Part shown: positions 34,517 through 43,919 of the stretch, in pieces
How positions within the stretch are numbered: the stretch's first letter is position 1
How the letters are laid out: each line of letters starts with the position of its first letter
From: Candidatus Obscuribacterales bacterium
GTDB taxonomy: Bacteria; Cyanobacteriota; Vampirovibrionia; Obscuribacterales; Obscuribacteraceae
Direction of reading: 5' to 3'
Assembly (NCBI GenBank): GCA_019637435.1
Contig: JAHBVO010000003.1
Span: 930,001-994,000 of the forward strand
DNA length: 64,000 nt
Made by a program: the position numbers and the translations under genes
Notes under the pieces: generated by a model
Seen by the model: only the letters and a program-made list of their open reading frames with translations
Told to the model about the DNA's origin: nothing
Database searches by the model: none

Positions 34517-36850
34517 TCATTTTTTTTCGGGATCCAGCTCGTGAAGGTCATCAAGTTGCAAGGCGGTGGCCGCTTCCGAAATGGCTTTCGTGTGCGTCGG
34601 TCTCTCGTCCCATCCCTTGACTATCTTGATGACAAGATTGGGATTTTGCTTTTCCAACCAGGCGCGACCTTTATCTGAAATTGCCGTTTGTATTCCGGTT
34701 CTCAGCACCACAAGGTTCGGTAGCTTGGCCAGAAGCGGCAGTGATTTATCGGTTACGTTGGGATTGTGCGCAAGGTTTAGTTTGCGCAAATGCTTTTGAT
34801 GCGACAGATAAGACACTCCTTTATCAGAAACATTGCAGTCTTCAAGACCAAGAGTGTCCAGGTTCTTCCCGCTGAGAATGCGTAAGCCTTCGTCTCCAAT
34901 CGGATTCGAGCCGAAATCCAGAGCGTTTATGCGAGGCATCTTTACCAGCATTCTCAAGTGCTCTGGCGTGATGCGGTCGAGTGCTTCCAGATCAAGAGAT
35001 TGAAGATTCGGCATTTTGTAGAGAGTCGGAAAAATGTCTCCGGTCGTGCGGGTGTGTCCCATTAAGAGCGCCTGAAGATTTGGTAGTGCGTTTGACTCTT
35101 GTAGCTTTTTCAAACCCGCATTAGTAATTTTGGTGCCTCGTAAGCTCAACTTCTTGATCTGCGGAACGCCCTTCAGCGCTTCAACATCAGAGTCGCCGAA
35201 TTTCGTGTCGGTGAGGTCAAGCATGTAGAGTGACGAGATGTTTTTCAATTCCGATAAGGCGTTCCAGTCGATTGCCGACATCTCGATCCCGCCGATTCCA
35301 AGGGTCGTCGGTCGGTACTTCATTGCGATGTCTTCGAAGGCTGCACGGTTGAGAACGCCAGAGACGAGAATGTCATTCGGTCCGCGTCTCTTTTCGACTC
35401 TGTAATCAATCTTGTCGCCACCGACCACAGGTCTTTCATAACTCGGAAACCCGGTGACAGTCTCGCTTTGCTCTTTCCTTAAACGCTTCTTCGCTTTAGC
35501 AGTCTTGAGCTGTTCACCTTTTGCTTTCTCCTGTTGGAGATAAAAACCGACTCCAGTCGCCAAGGCAATAGCACTACAGGCGATGGCACCGATTAGCATT
35601 CGCGAGGATGTCGGTTTGGGCTTACTGGGCTCCACTGATTCGGTATGAACGTCTTCGTCATGAGCATATCCAAGAGCTTCGCCGACCTCTTTCATGTTTT
35701 GAAACCGATCCGCCGGTCGTTTCTTCAAACACTTTTCAATGGCGTCGAGCATATTTTGCGGGAGCTCTTGTTTCGCAATGGCGGCGACAGCAACCGGCTC
35801 TTCATTTGCATGTTTGTTCAAAACGTCGAGAGCGGTTTCGCCAAGGAAAGGCGGATGACCGGTAAGCGATTCGTATAGAACACAGCCAAGTGAGTAGATT
35901 TCGGAACGCGCATCATATTTGTATCCACGCACCTGATCCGGCGACATGTATGCTGGTGTGCCGGTTATGGTCCTGCCTGCCATCGACGTCTTCTCTTGAT
36001 CCTGATCCGCCACCATAGCGATACCGAAGTCGATCAGTTTGACGAAGGTAGACCCGTCCTTTTTCGTATACAGTAGAATATTTTCGGGCTTCAAATCGCG
36101 ATGCATAACTGAGTGATTGTGGCAGTAGACGAGAGCATCAATGAGTTGGGCAAATACTTTATTGGCAAAGTCAACAGTTAACGGACCGTTTTCGGAAAGC
36201 TCGAGACTTAGCGGCGTGCCTTTGCCGTACTCCAGCACCATATATGGTGACCCTTGCGGCGTCGCGCCGAAATCGAGAATTTGAACTATATTGGGGTGCT
36301 CGAGTTTGCTGAGGACTCTGGCCTCGTTTTGAAATGCCACGAGCTGCGGGCCCATCAGTGATGAGTGGAGAGTCTTCACGGCGACGCGCTTGTTTAAATT
36401 CACATCGTGACAGAGGTAGACGCTGCCGATTGCGCCCATTCCGATTCGCTTGATCGGCTGATATCGGTCGACGGGAAATGTTTCTGACCCAATGGAAAGT
36501 GATTCGTCAACTTCAAAGTCTTCGTCCTCTTCCTCAAGCAAGACTGCTGGTGGTGCCAGCGTTTCAGTCGTGTCGTGGAACGCGGCCGCGCCGAACTTGC
36601 CCGACGTCGGCGTGCCGCAACTGCACAGGTCGTACCGAAAAATAAATTGTGTGAAAGAGCCTGAGCGACCTTTGTTTACGCGCTTTCCGCATGTGCTGCA
36701 TAAGTCTACAGACAGTTTCTGCGCTTCAGGATCGGGCGTTGAGACAATGTCGCAACGGCAGCATGTGATCCACTCGGTCATCGAGCCCGAACCGCTGGCG
36801 AACTTCGGCATCTTGCATCTTGGACAGGTGGTAGCGTTGGAAGGTGGCAT
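34517..36850 (-). CDS. Ser/Thr kinase with N-terminal Cys-rich module, one TM segment and C-terminal leucine-rich repeats (copy 1)
   Basis: I take the ATG at 36850 (777 residues) because the paralogue at 38054-40363 begins at the same place; the open frame extends to 37012. Residues 9-78 hold two four-Cys modules, CPRC...CCRC and CSTC...CSC, the second followed by the kinase after an acidic linker. The kinase domain (about 128-395) has IGMGAIGSVY, VAVK Lys159, MHRDLKPEN Asp252 and DFG Asp274, so all catalytic residues are present. A membrane helix lies at about 416-437. Residues about 520-745 are leucine-rich repeats (LDLTDTKFGDSDVEAL, LSLRGTKITNAGLKKL, LNLAHNPNVTDKSLPLLAKL). The topology implies cytoplasmic Cys modules and kinase, and an extracytoplasmic LRR sensor. 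It is divergent from the family-X lipoprotein gene. Confidence 0.9.
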   Translation of the reverse strand: MPPSNATTCPRCKMPKFASGSGSMTEWITCCRCDIVSTPDPEAQKLSVDLCSTCGKRVNKGRSGSFTQFIFRYDLCSCGTPTSGKFGAAAFHDTTETLAPPAVLLEEEDEDFEVDESLSIGSETFPVDRYQPIKRIGMGAIGSVYLCHDVNLNKRVAVKTLHSSLMGPQLVAFQNEARVLSKLEHPNIVQILDFGATPQGSPYMVLEYGKGTPLSLELSENGPLTVDFANKVFAQLIDALVYCHNHSVMHRDLKPENILLYTKKDGSTFVKLIDFGIAMVADQDQEKTSMAGRTITGTPAYMSPDQVRGYKYDARSEIYSLGCVLYESLTGHPPFLGETALDVLNKHANEEPVAVAAIAKQELPQNMLDAIEKCLKKRPADRFQNMKEVGEALGYAHDEDVHTESVEPSKPKPTSSRMLIGAIACSAIALATGVGFYLQQEKAKGEQLKTAKAKKRLRKEQSETVTGFPSYERPVVGGDKIDYRVEKRRGPNDILVSGVLNRAAFEDIAMKYRPTTLGIGGIEMSAIDWNALSELKNISSLYMLDLTDTKFGDSDVEALKGVPQIKKLSLRGTKITNAGLKKLQESNALPNLQALLMGHTRTTGDIFPTLYKMPNLQSLDLEALDRITPEHLRMLVKMPRINALDFGSNPIGDEGLRILSGKNLDTLGLEDCNVSDKGVSYLSHQKHLRKLNLAHNPNVTDKSLPLLAKLPNLVVLRTGIQTAISDKGRAWLEKQNPNLVIKIVKGWDERPTHTKAISEAATALQLDDLHELDPEKK

Positions 36851-37045
36851 AGGGTTCCAGGTTTGTGTGCGCAGAGTTGCACTCCGACTATTATTCCCGC
36901 CTGACGCGGAAATTCGACCTTTGCGAAAACTCTTGATATTTGCCGTAAACTGAACAGTCTGAGGGCGAAAAGGAAACCTATATGAAGAAACGCCGAAATC
37001 GCTCGCCTGCAAAGTAAAAATAGGAACAGGTTGCCTGGAGTTCGC

Positions 37046-38041
37046 ATGAAAGTTTCATTTGTAATCACTTCTGCGGTTGTTCTAGCGCTGAGCGGTTGTT
37101 TTCGCCCGGCCCTCTGTGAAGAGGAATCGCCCCTGCCGATAAGAACAGCTGACTTCTTGACGCTGTCAGAGATTAAGCTTGAGCCGATTATTAAAACGTA
37201 CTTCCCGCACGCTGAATTTCATCGAAGTGCCAATTCGCTTCGTGGCGAATTCAAGGCCGCCAAGACTGTCATCATGGATGGTGTCACTAAAACCATACCA
37301 CGCACTGACGGCATTGTGCTGGAGGTAGATGTGAAACCCGGTCCGTACCGGAAGAAACACATTATGCCACTCACCACTTACGAGACACTTTATTACTCTG
37401 TGTTGTGGACATTCTGCAACGAGGCGGAAAACAAACATGTGATAGTGAAGCTGCTCTGCCCGCACGACATGCCGGTTCCCATCGCAGATGATTTGAGGGG
37501 GGATATAAACGGTTTCGTTCAAAGTATTGAATCGATTTCGCCCATTGCTGTTAAACAAATGAACGCTTCTGACTCTGGAGAAGAGTCCGCGACAACCGAG
37601 ACTTCCGCGAAAGTTGTGGATGCTAAGTCGCATGGAGATTCAGATTCGACTGCCGTAAGCGAGAAATCATCGCCCAAACCCACGAAAGAATATTTCGAAA
37701 GTTGGTTTAGCAATTTTTATTCGGAACTCGAAAAGGCGAAGAAAACTGATGAGGTGACGCCATATTTTTCAACCTCGTTTAAACTGACTAAACTTCCTCC
37801 GATAGGCGAGGTTGAAGGCGCCATGCCGGATTCTGCGGTGTTGACTCAGGTTAGGAAGGTTTCCGCGCTTTCCAGTTGGGTGATTGAGAAGGTTCAGGCG
37901 CGCGGCGCAGAATGCGCTGATGTGGTCATTAATGGCGAAGGTTTTTCGAAGAAACCGACGCATGCAATTTTTCGCATGGTTGCAGAAAATGGCAATTGGC
38001 GCATCGATGACGGCTGGACAAGCGCGCCGCGGGAGATTTAG
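37046..38041 (+). CDS. Family-X lipoprotein (divergent member), unknown function
   Basis: I chose the ATG at 37046 (331 residues), with GGAG six bases upstream. LALSGC places a lipobox with Cys18. The mature protein has two conserved parts: an N-terminal domain (YFPHAEFHRSANSLRGEFKA; PRTDGIVLEVDVKPGPYRKK; PLTTYETLYYSVLWTF) and a C-terminal domain (EYFESWFSNFY; AIFRMVAENGNWRIDDGW), joined by a Ser/Thr/Glu-rich linker. The same two domains occur in the protein at 43920-45371. The C-terminal part may be NTF2-like. It sits between the two Cys-module kinases, divergent from one and convergent with the other (12 bp between stop codons), so its product could be a partner of their extracytoplasmic LRRs; this is inference. 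Confidence 0.7.
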   Translation: MKVSFVITSAVVLALSGCFRPALCEEESPLPIRTADFLTLSEIKLEPIIKTYFPHAEFHRSANSLRGEFKAAKTVIMDGVTKTIPRTDGIVLEVDVKPGPYRKKHIMPLTTYETLYYSVLWTFCNEAENKHVIVKLLCPHDMPVPIADDLRGDINGFVQSIESISPIAVKQMNASDSGEESATTETSAKVVDAKSHGDSDSTAVSEKSSPKPTKEYFESWFSNFYSELEKAKKTDEVTPYFSTSFKLTKLPPIGEVEGAMPDSAVLTQVRKVSALSSWVIEKVQARGAECADVVINGEGFSKKPTHAIFRMVAENGNWRIDDGWTSAPREI

Positions 38042-38053
38042 GAGCGAGTTCGA

Positions 38054-40363
38054 TCAATAATCCAGGTCTGCTCCGGCTGCCGGTAGCACTTCAATTACTT
38101 GTTGATCGAGACCTTCAATAAGACGCCACTGGTCCGGGTCTGCCCAGTACTTTCGTGCCTGTGGAAGTTCGAGGTAGTCCCTCAAATCTTTGTCTTTTAG
38201 TGCGGCTTTGATTCGTGGATTATTTGTCGAAGGCGGGGGACCGCTTTTCCAGGCTCGGAAATAATTCGCGAACTCCTGATCTTTCATGTCGCTCTTGTAC
38301 TTCGAATATAGGGAGCGAGCTGCCGGCGAGGTCAGCATAGTATTTGAGCCTTTAAGCATCTGCTCTGTTTTGGAATTTCCAGCTGCAACCTGGGCAAGAT
38401 TGAAGTTGAAATTGTCTTTAAAGGCGCTGTCAAATTGGATTTTGCAATCTGGCTTCTTCGCCTTGAATTCTGCAATCTCGTTGGTTTTAATTTTAGGGAC
38501 GTCAATCAGCTCCAGAAGTGTAAGGTTTGGGAGAGTGGCCAGCGGCTCAAGGCTGCTGTTGGTCAGATGAATGCAGTTGTTCAAGCTAATCGACTGCAAT
38601 GTCTTTATCTTGGATAGGGTTCGAACGCCCTCATCCGTAATTGCTGTATCGTCCAGCTGGATTTCTCGCAGGTTTGGAAGACTGGTAAGTGGCTCCAGTC
38701 CGGCATCTGAGATGTTTATGGCATTGGCGCTTAGCTTGTACAGTTTTTTTACTTTGCCGATTTCCTTCATTCCCTGGTCACCAACAGTAGTATCACTTAT
38801 GTTTATCTCCACGAGTCTGGGAAGCTTCGCCAAAATTCCGAAAGACTTGCCTGTGATTGCGCTGTGTTGTAGGAAAAGCCTTTTTACGTCAGCGCCGTGT
38901 CTTTTGATCAGGCGTTTCATCTGCGCGTCGTTGTATGCGCTTTCTGCAGTTAGCATGTCGCCATCTTGTTTGATGCTGTCGATTTGCGCATCGGTCGAGA
39001 GTCTTTCGCTAGATTCAGCACGCCTGGCCGCCTGCTTCGGCTTGCCGTCCCCCGTCAGGTAGATTCCCAATGCCGCTGTGACGCTAATTGCCGCGACCGC
39101 AGCCGTAACTCCGATGGCCTTAACGCTTCCCGGCAGTTTGTGGAATGATTCGATCGCGCCATCCGTATGTGGTATCGAATCTGATGTCGTGGTTGTGGCG
39201 GTTTCTCCACTAAATTCTGCCTCCGCAAAAGCTGCTTGTAGCGCTTTGCCGACGTCGCTGGCTGACTGAAACCGGTCTTCCGGATCTTTGGCAAGGCAGC
39301 CTGCAATGACGTTGTCGAGTTTTTGCGGATAGTCGTCCGCTATAAAATTTTTGAGAATCGGGATTGGTGCATCGGCGTGCTGACGTAGAATTTCCAATGC
39401 GGTTTCACCTGAAAACGGCGGTCTGCCGGTAAGTGACTCGAACAGAACGCAACCCAAAGCATAAACTTCCGAGCGCGAGTCGTATTCTTTGCCGCGCGCC
39501 TGGTCGGGTGACATATAGGCCGGCGTCCCCACAATCGTGGCTTGCTGTCCATCGTCGTCGGCCGCTTGATTCTCCGCGACCCCGAAATCGAATAACTTTA
39601 CTGTGGATTCTTCGCCGTTTTCCACCATCAATATATTTGACGGTTTTACGTCGCGGTGGAAAACAGAGTGATTGTGACAATACTGTAGAGCCGCAGCGAG
39701 ACTGGTAAAAACGGAGATTGCCGTAGACCAATGCAGGGGACCGTGCGTGCGCAGGGTTTCCTCCAGTGTCATGCCCTCGTTGTAGTCCAGCACCATATAT
39801 GGTGTGCCCGACGGAGTTGCACCGAAATCTAAGATGCTTACGATGTTGGGATGAGCAAGAATACTCAAGACTTTTGCTTCATTATGAAAAGCAATAAGAA
39901 AGTTTGGGCGGGCGACGTGCAGTGTCTTAACAACTACGCGCTTCTGAAGTAAGCGATCTCTGCATCGATAGACTGTTCCGGCTGCACCTTTACCGAGCAA
40001 AGTTATTGGTTTGTATCTTTCGAGTGGAAATTTGTCGGCATCAACATCGAGTTCAACTTCATTCTCTTCTTCATGAGTCAGTACTGCCGGCGCGGATGCA
40101 TTTCCCTCGGAGCTGGACTGAATGAATTTTGGAACATCGCAGGAGCAGAGGTCTGAGCGAAAGATGTATTGAGTGAACGTACCCTTCCGTCCTTCACGAA
40201 CACGCTTGCCGCAAAGCGTGCACATGTCGACTGTTTGAGTTTGATCGATGGTTGGCTTTTCCAAACCGCACATGCAAATCGAGAGCCACTGCGTCATTCT
40301 GCCCGAACTGTCCGACTTCGTCGGCAGGTGACATCTGGGACAGAGCGGTGCGTCGGCGGTCAT
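38054..40363 (-). CDS. Ser/Thr kinase with N-terminal Cys-rich module, one TM segment and C-terminal leucine-rich repeats (copy 2)
   Basis: Paralogue of the 34517-36850 kinase. From the ATG at 40363 (769 residues) it starts with CPRC (8-11)...CMC (30-32) and CTLC (48-51)...CSC (73-75); the second module, CGKRVREGRKGTFTQYIF, is nearly the same in both proteins. The kinase domain has LLGKGAAGTVY, RVVVK Lys, FHRDVKPSN and FDFGVAE, so it should be active. A membrane helix follows at about 411-434, then a shorter LRR region (INISDAGLEPLTSLPNLREI, DDTAITDEGVRTLSKIKTLQ). Unlike copy 1, it ends with about 115 residues of non-LRR helical sequence (ARSLYSKYKSDMKDQEFANY, KYWADPDQWRLIEG). It is divergent from recG. 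Confidence 0.9.
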   Translation of the reverse strand: MTADAPLCPRCHLPTKSDSSGRMTQWLSICMCGLEKPTIDQTQTVDMCTLCGKRVREGRKGTFTQYIFRSDLCSCDVPKFIQSSSEGNASAPAVLTHEEENEVELDVDADKFPLERYKPITLLGKGAAGTVYRCRDRLLQKRVVVKTLHVARPNFLIAFHNEAKVLSILAHPNIVSILDFGATPSGTPYMVLDYNEGMTLEETLRTHGPLHWSTAISVFTSLAAALQYCHNHSVFHRDVKPSNILMVENGEESTVKLFDFGVAENQAADDDGQQATIVGTPAYMSPDQARGKEYDSRSEVYALGCVLFESLTGRPPFSGETALEILRQHADAPIPILKNFIADDYPQKLDNVIAGCLAKDPEDRFQSASDVGKALQAAFAEAEFSGETATTTTSDSIPHTDGAIESFHKLPGSVKAIGVTAAVAAISVTAALGIYLTGDGKPKQAARRAESSERLSTDAQIDSIKQDGDMLTAESAYNDAQMKRLIKRHGADVKRLFLQHSAITGKSFGILAKLPRLVEINISDTTVGDQGMKEIGKVKKLYKLSANAINISDAGLEPLTSLPNLREIQLDDTAITDEGVRTLSKIKTLQSISLNNCIHLTNSSLEPLATLPNLTLLELIDVPKIKTNEIAEFKAKKPDCKIQFDSAFKDNFNFNLAQVAAGNSKTEQMLKGSNTMLTSPAARSLYSKYKSDMKDQEFANYFRAWKSGPPPSTNNPRIKAALKDKDLRDYLELPQARKYWADPDQWRLIEGLDQQVIEVLPAAGADLDY

Positions 40364-40438
40364 GTAAACGGTTCGCTCAGCAGGGAGGCGTTGCAATAAT
40401 ATGCCTCAATTTTGCTTTATGTACTACAAGTGTATGTG

Positions 40439-40467
40439 TTGCAGTTATATGAAATCGAGGATACTTA
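40439..40467 (+). promoter_or_regulatory. Candidate recG promoter
   Basis: TTGCAG (40439-40444), a 17-bp spacer, then TACTTA (40462-40467). The spacing is ideal and it lies about 70 bp before the recG start. Confidence 0.45.
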
Positions 40468-40536
40468 ATTTCAGGATCTGGCATTTGAAGGCATCTTCTT
40501 CTAATCTAATAGCAGATGCGTTAGTGGGAATTGGCT

Positions 40537-43515
40537 GTGGCTCCGATAGTTGGTCAGGGCAAACCAAGCAAAGAAGCTTTACTTGTGGGCATGCGCAAAG
40601 CCCTCAATGTCGAGCGGCGCTCGCGCTACTCGGATTTCCACGGAAAACGTAGCACGTTTTCCCAATACATGAGACAAACCGCGGCGACTCTAGCCCGGAT
40701 ATATCCAATGGATTCAACCTGGGTCACAATTCGCGGGTTGTTTCGGCAATATCCGAATTCGGATCTTCCGACCCGGATCTCGATTATTCAGCGAGCCGAC
40801 GAATTGCTGGAGCCGCATCTCGATATCTTTGCGGAACAATTACGCCAGCGCAAGAAAGAATTGTCTGAGGCTGAAATCAAGTCTCAAGGCGGCAGGGGCG
40901 AAACCGATATCGGCGAAGGTGCCGCAATTGTTGACGGCGATGATGCCGAATACAGCCCGGAGGGTGCCATCACAGGTGGTGATGGCGATGGCGGTTTAGA
41001 AGTCGCCGTTGAGAGCGATTACGACGACCCAGTGAAGAAAGCCGTGGACCGGGCAGCTGTGAGAGCCGCGCAGAGTCGGATTGAAGAGTATGAAAGAAAG
41101 ATCCGTGAGGCGCGCGAGCGCGAACTAAAGGCGCAGGAGGCTCGCGAACGAGAAGCTCAGCAGAAAGAACTTCGTGAGAAGCAGGAACGCCTGGCGCGGC
41201 AAAAGGAAATTTACGAGAAAGAAGAACGCCTGGCACAGCAGAAGGAACTGCAAAACGAGGCGCGAGCGGCTCAGCAGAAGGGGCCCTACAAAGACGGAGA
41301 AGCGCAACAGGCGGAACCGCGCAGAGATGAACGAGCGGCGCAGCAGAAGGATTCTTCCGATAAGCAGGACCGCGTGGCGGGCAACGCTTCTAAAAATCCT
41401 GAAGACGTGAGTGTTCAATGGGTTAAGGGCGTTGGTCCGAAATTGGCAGCAGTTCTCGGCAAGTTGAACATCAAGACGGTCGCTGAATTGCTGCGCCACT
41501 ATCCGCGGAGGCATCTCGATTTCCAGAATCGGCTGTTGATTCGCGACCTGGAGGAAGGTCAGGAAGTTAGCATCTTCGGCATGATCCGGTCTGTTAGCGC
41601 TTATCAGGCTAAGAATCGCAATATGTCGATCCTGACGGTTGTGATTTCGGACAACACCGGCATCATAACCATCACGCGTTTTGTTGGCGGTAAGTCTAAC
41701 AAATATTTGCTGGACAGGTACAAGGCGCAGTTTCCTAAAGGCGCTCAGGTCCTCGCTTCTGGTGTGGTTGAGCGTGATCAGTACAAAGGCAATTTAACGC
41801 TCAAGAATTCCGAAGTCGAGATTCTTGGTTTGGTGTCCGATGGTGAGGAGGACCAGCAAGCCAGTCTCCATGCTGGTCGCCTGGTTCCGGTCTATCCGCT
41901 GACCGATGGTCTTTCGCTTCGCTATCTGCGAACGGTTATGAACAATGCGCTGGAGCAATATTCGCGCTACATCGTCGATCCCCTCCCGGAGTCATTCCGC
42001 GAAGAATACAATCTATTGGAGCTTACCGAAGCTCTTCGTGGAATTCACTTTCCTGATACTCCCGAGATTAAGGATGCTGCGCGCCGCAGGCTGGTGTTCG
42101 ATGAGCTGTTTACCATTCAATTGCAGCTTGCGCATCGTCGATATCAGTTTGATCAAGAGAATCAAAACGCGCTCGCGTTAACTTTTGCCGAAGACGGTCT
42201 CGTGACGAAGATGATTGAAACGTTGCCGTTTAAACTCACCGGGGCGCAAAATAGAGTGTTCGCTGAGATTGCGCGCGACCTCACGTCTTCTAAGCCGATG
42301 CATCGGCTCGTTCAAGGCGATGTCGGATCTGGTAAAACGGTTGTCGCTCTTCTGTCCTGTCTCATGGCGATCGACAATGGCTTCCAGGCTGCAATGATGG
42401 CGCCAACCGAAATTCTTGCGGAGCAGCACTTCCGTCAGTTCCAGCGTTTGCTGACGCCGCTTGGATTGAAGTGTGCTCTGGTACTCGGTAAGCAAGGAGT
42501 TAAGGAACGTCGGGCCGTGCGCCAGGAGATTCTTGCCGGTCAAGCGCACATCGCCGTCGGCACTCATGCGCTTCTCGAAGATGACGTCGAGTTTCGGAAC
42601 CTTGGCTTGATTGTGATTGACGAACAACATCGCTTTGGTGTGAAACAGCGCGCGCGTTTGAAAGCGAAAAGTTTGAATCCTGAACTGCTCACCATGACTG
42701 CGACTCCGATTCCACGAACGCTCGCCATGACCATGCACGGCGACCTCGATGTTTCCGAAATCGATGAACTTCCTCCAGGTCGAAAACCAATCGAGACCAA
42801 AGCCTGCACACCTGCTCAGCGCGGTAAGGTCTGGGATTTCATTGTTAAAGAGATCGAGAAAGGCCGGCAAGCGTATGTGGTTTTCCCGCTAATTGATGAG
42901 TCGGAGAGCCTCTCTGCGAAAGCGGCGACAAAAGAATTCGAGAAGCTCAAGAGCGAATTTCCGAATCTCCGCTTTGGTTTGATGCACGGGAAACTGAAGG
43001 CGGACCAGAAAGACGAAGAGATGGATAAGTTCCGCAAGCATGAGTATGACGTGCTGGTTTCGACCACGGTTATTGAAGTCGGTGTGGATGTTCCGAACTC
43101 CTCTGTGATGATGATTGAAAATGCCGACCGTTTTGGTTTAGCTCAGCTGCACCAGCTGCGGGGGCGCGTCGGTCGTGGCGCCGAGCAATCATATTGCTTC
43201 CTGGTCTCGGAGATGAAGAGTCAGACCACGCGAGAACGGCTGGAAATCATGACTTTGACGAACGATGGTTTCGTCGTGGCAGAAAAGGATTTGGAACTGC
43301 GAGGACCGGGAGAATTTCTCGGTTATAGGCAGAGTGGTCTTCCGGACCTGATCCTTGCTGACCTCGTGAAGGATGCGAGCATTTTAGAAGAGGCGCGCAA
43401 CGTCGCTATTGCGGTTGTGCGCAACGACCCAGAACTCTCCAAGAATCCGGAGCTTCGCAAGCTTCTAGAACGCAAGGCGTCCTCGCATGAGGCTGAGATT
43501 ATGCGCTCTGGCTAA
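40537..43515 (+). CDS. recG: ATP-dependent DNA helicase RecG with a long charged N-terminal extension
   Basis: RecG remodels stalled replication forks and branched DNA. The GTG at 40537 has GGGAA at good spacing; a TTG at 40531 is also possible. The 992-residue protein is about 300 residues longer than E. coli RecG. Residues 1-110 form a basic helical region, about 110-175 are acidic/Gly-rich, and about 170-285 are an extremely charged Glu/Lys/Arg/Gln coiled coil (QEAREREAQQKELREKQERL). Canonical RecG begins at about 295: WVKGVGPKLAAVLGKLNIKT, the OB-fold wedge (VSIFGMIRSV), helicase motif I GDVGSGKT (Lys600), motif II DEQHR (Asp695), motif III TATPIPRTLA, and VSTTVIEVGVDVP/QLHQLRGRVGRG. All helicase motifs are intact. 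N-terminal extensions are known in cyanobacterial and plant RecG, but the coiled coil is unusual. Confidence 0.94.
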   Translation: MAPIVGQGKPSKEALLVGMRKALNVERRSRYSDFHGKRSTFSQYMRQTAATLARIYPMDSTWVTIRGLFRQYPNSDLPTRISIIQRADELLEPHLDIFAEQLRQRKKELSEAEIKSQGGRGETDIGEGAAIVDGDDAEYSPEGAITGGDGDGGLEVAVESDYDDPVKKAVDRAAVRAAQSRIEEYERKIREARERELKAQEAREREAQQKELREKQERLARQKEIYEKEERLAQQKELQNEARAAQQKGPYKDGEAQQAEPRRDERAAQQKDSSDKQDRVAGNASKNPEDVSVQWVKGVGPKLAAVLGKLNIKTVAELLRHYPRRHLDFQNRLLIRDLEEGQEVSIFGMIRSVSAYQAKNRNMSILTVVISDNTGIITITRFVGGKSNKYLLDRYKAQFPKGAQVLASGVVERDQYKGNLTLKNSEVEILGLVSDGEEDQQASLHAGRLVPVYPLTDGLSLRYLRTVMNNALEQYSRYIVDPLPESFREEYNLLELTEALRGIHFPDTPEIKDAARRRLVFDELFTIQLQLAHRRYQFDQENQNALALTFAEDGLVTKMIETLPFKLTGAQNRVFAEIARDLTSSKPMHRLVQGDVGSGKTVVALLSCLMAIDNGFQAAMMAPTEILAEQHFRQFQRLLTPLGLKCALVLGKQGVKERRAVRQEILAGQAHIAVGTHALLEDDVEFRNLGLIVIDEQHRFGVKQRARLKAKSLNPELLTMTATPIPRTLAMTMHGDLDVSEIDELPPGRKPIETKACTPAQRGKVWDFIVKEIEKGRQAYVVFPLIDESESLSAKAATKEFEKLKSEFPNLRFGLMHGKLKADQKDEEMDKFRKHEYDVLVSTTVIEVGVDVPNSSVMMIENADRFGLAQLHQLRGRVGRGAEQSYCFLVSEMKSQTTRERLEIMTLTNDGFVVAEKDLELRGPGEFLGYRQSGLPDLILADLVKDASILEEARNVAIAVVRNDPELSKNPELRKLLERKASSHEAEIMRSG

Positions 43516-43655
43516 TGGGCGTGGATAAGTAGGTCGGGTTGGATTGGTCTGGCTAATGGGCGTGGATAAGTAGGTCGGGTTGGACTGGTCTGGCTAATGG
43601 GCGTGGATAAGTAGGTCGGGTTGGACTGGTCTGGCTAATGGGCGTGGATAAGTAG
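43507..43655. repeat. 41-bp tandem repeat, 3.6 copies, beginning inside recG
   Basis: The unit starts TCTGGCTAATGGGCGTGGAT and is repeated at 43507, 43548, 43589 and 43630 with almost no mismatch; the fourth copy stops at about 43655. The first copy contains the last codons and the TAA stop of recG. The plus strand is G-rich, with many GG/GGG runs. There are no unique spacers, so this is not CRISPR. Confidence 0.95.
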
Positions 43656-43919
43656 ATCTGGTTACCTGGGTCCGTTTGCAGTCGTGGCTGAAAGTGATCA
43701 GTCTTGCTATGTTCTTTCGCTGAGAGTGGTCAGTCTGTCGTTCTCGCCTTAGGTACCTGAAAGTTCTGAGGGGCATGTTTTTTTAGGGATTATTCCAGCT
43801 GGTGCTACTACGGCGGCAAATCTAGCTGAGCTGCGGGAGAGTTCGAACGGTCAATCTCAGCGTTCATTTAGTAGGGAGTGGGTACATGATCGTAGTCACT
43901 TGTGCGAGTATTTTATTCG
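43656..43919. other. Spacer upstream of the family-X gene
   Basis: About 260 bp after the repeat array. A short frame starting at ATG 43886, with AGGGAGTGG just upstream, encodes 29 residues and overlaps the start of the family-X gene in another frame; the family-X ATG at 43920 itself has no good ribosome-binding site. Translational coupling is possible. Nothing else is seen. Confidence 0.3.

Noticed and set aside
42178..42870. 230-residue open frame antisense to recG
   Set aside because: Covers the helicase motifs on the opposite strand; no independent coding signal.
43507..43655. CRISPR-like array
   Set aside because: Units are contiguous 41-bp tandem repeats without unique spacers and there are no cas genes in the window.
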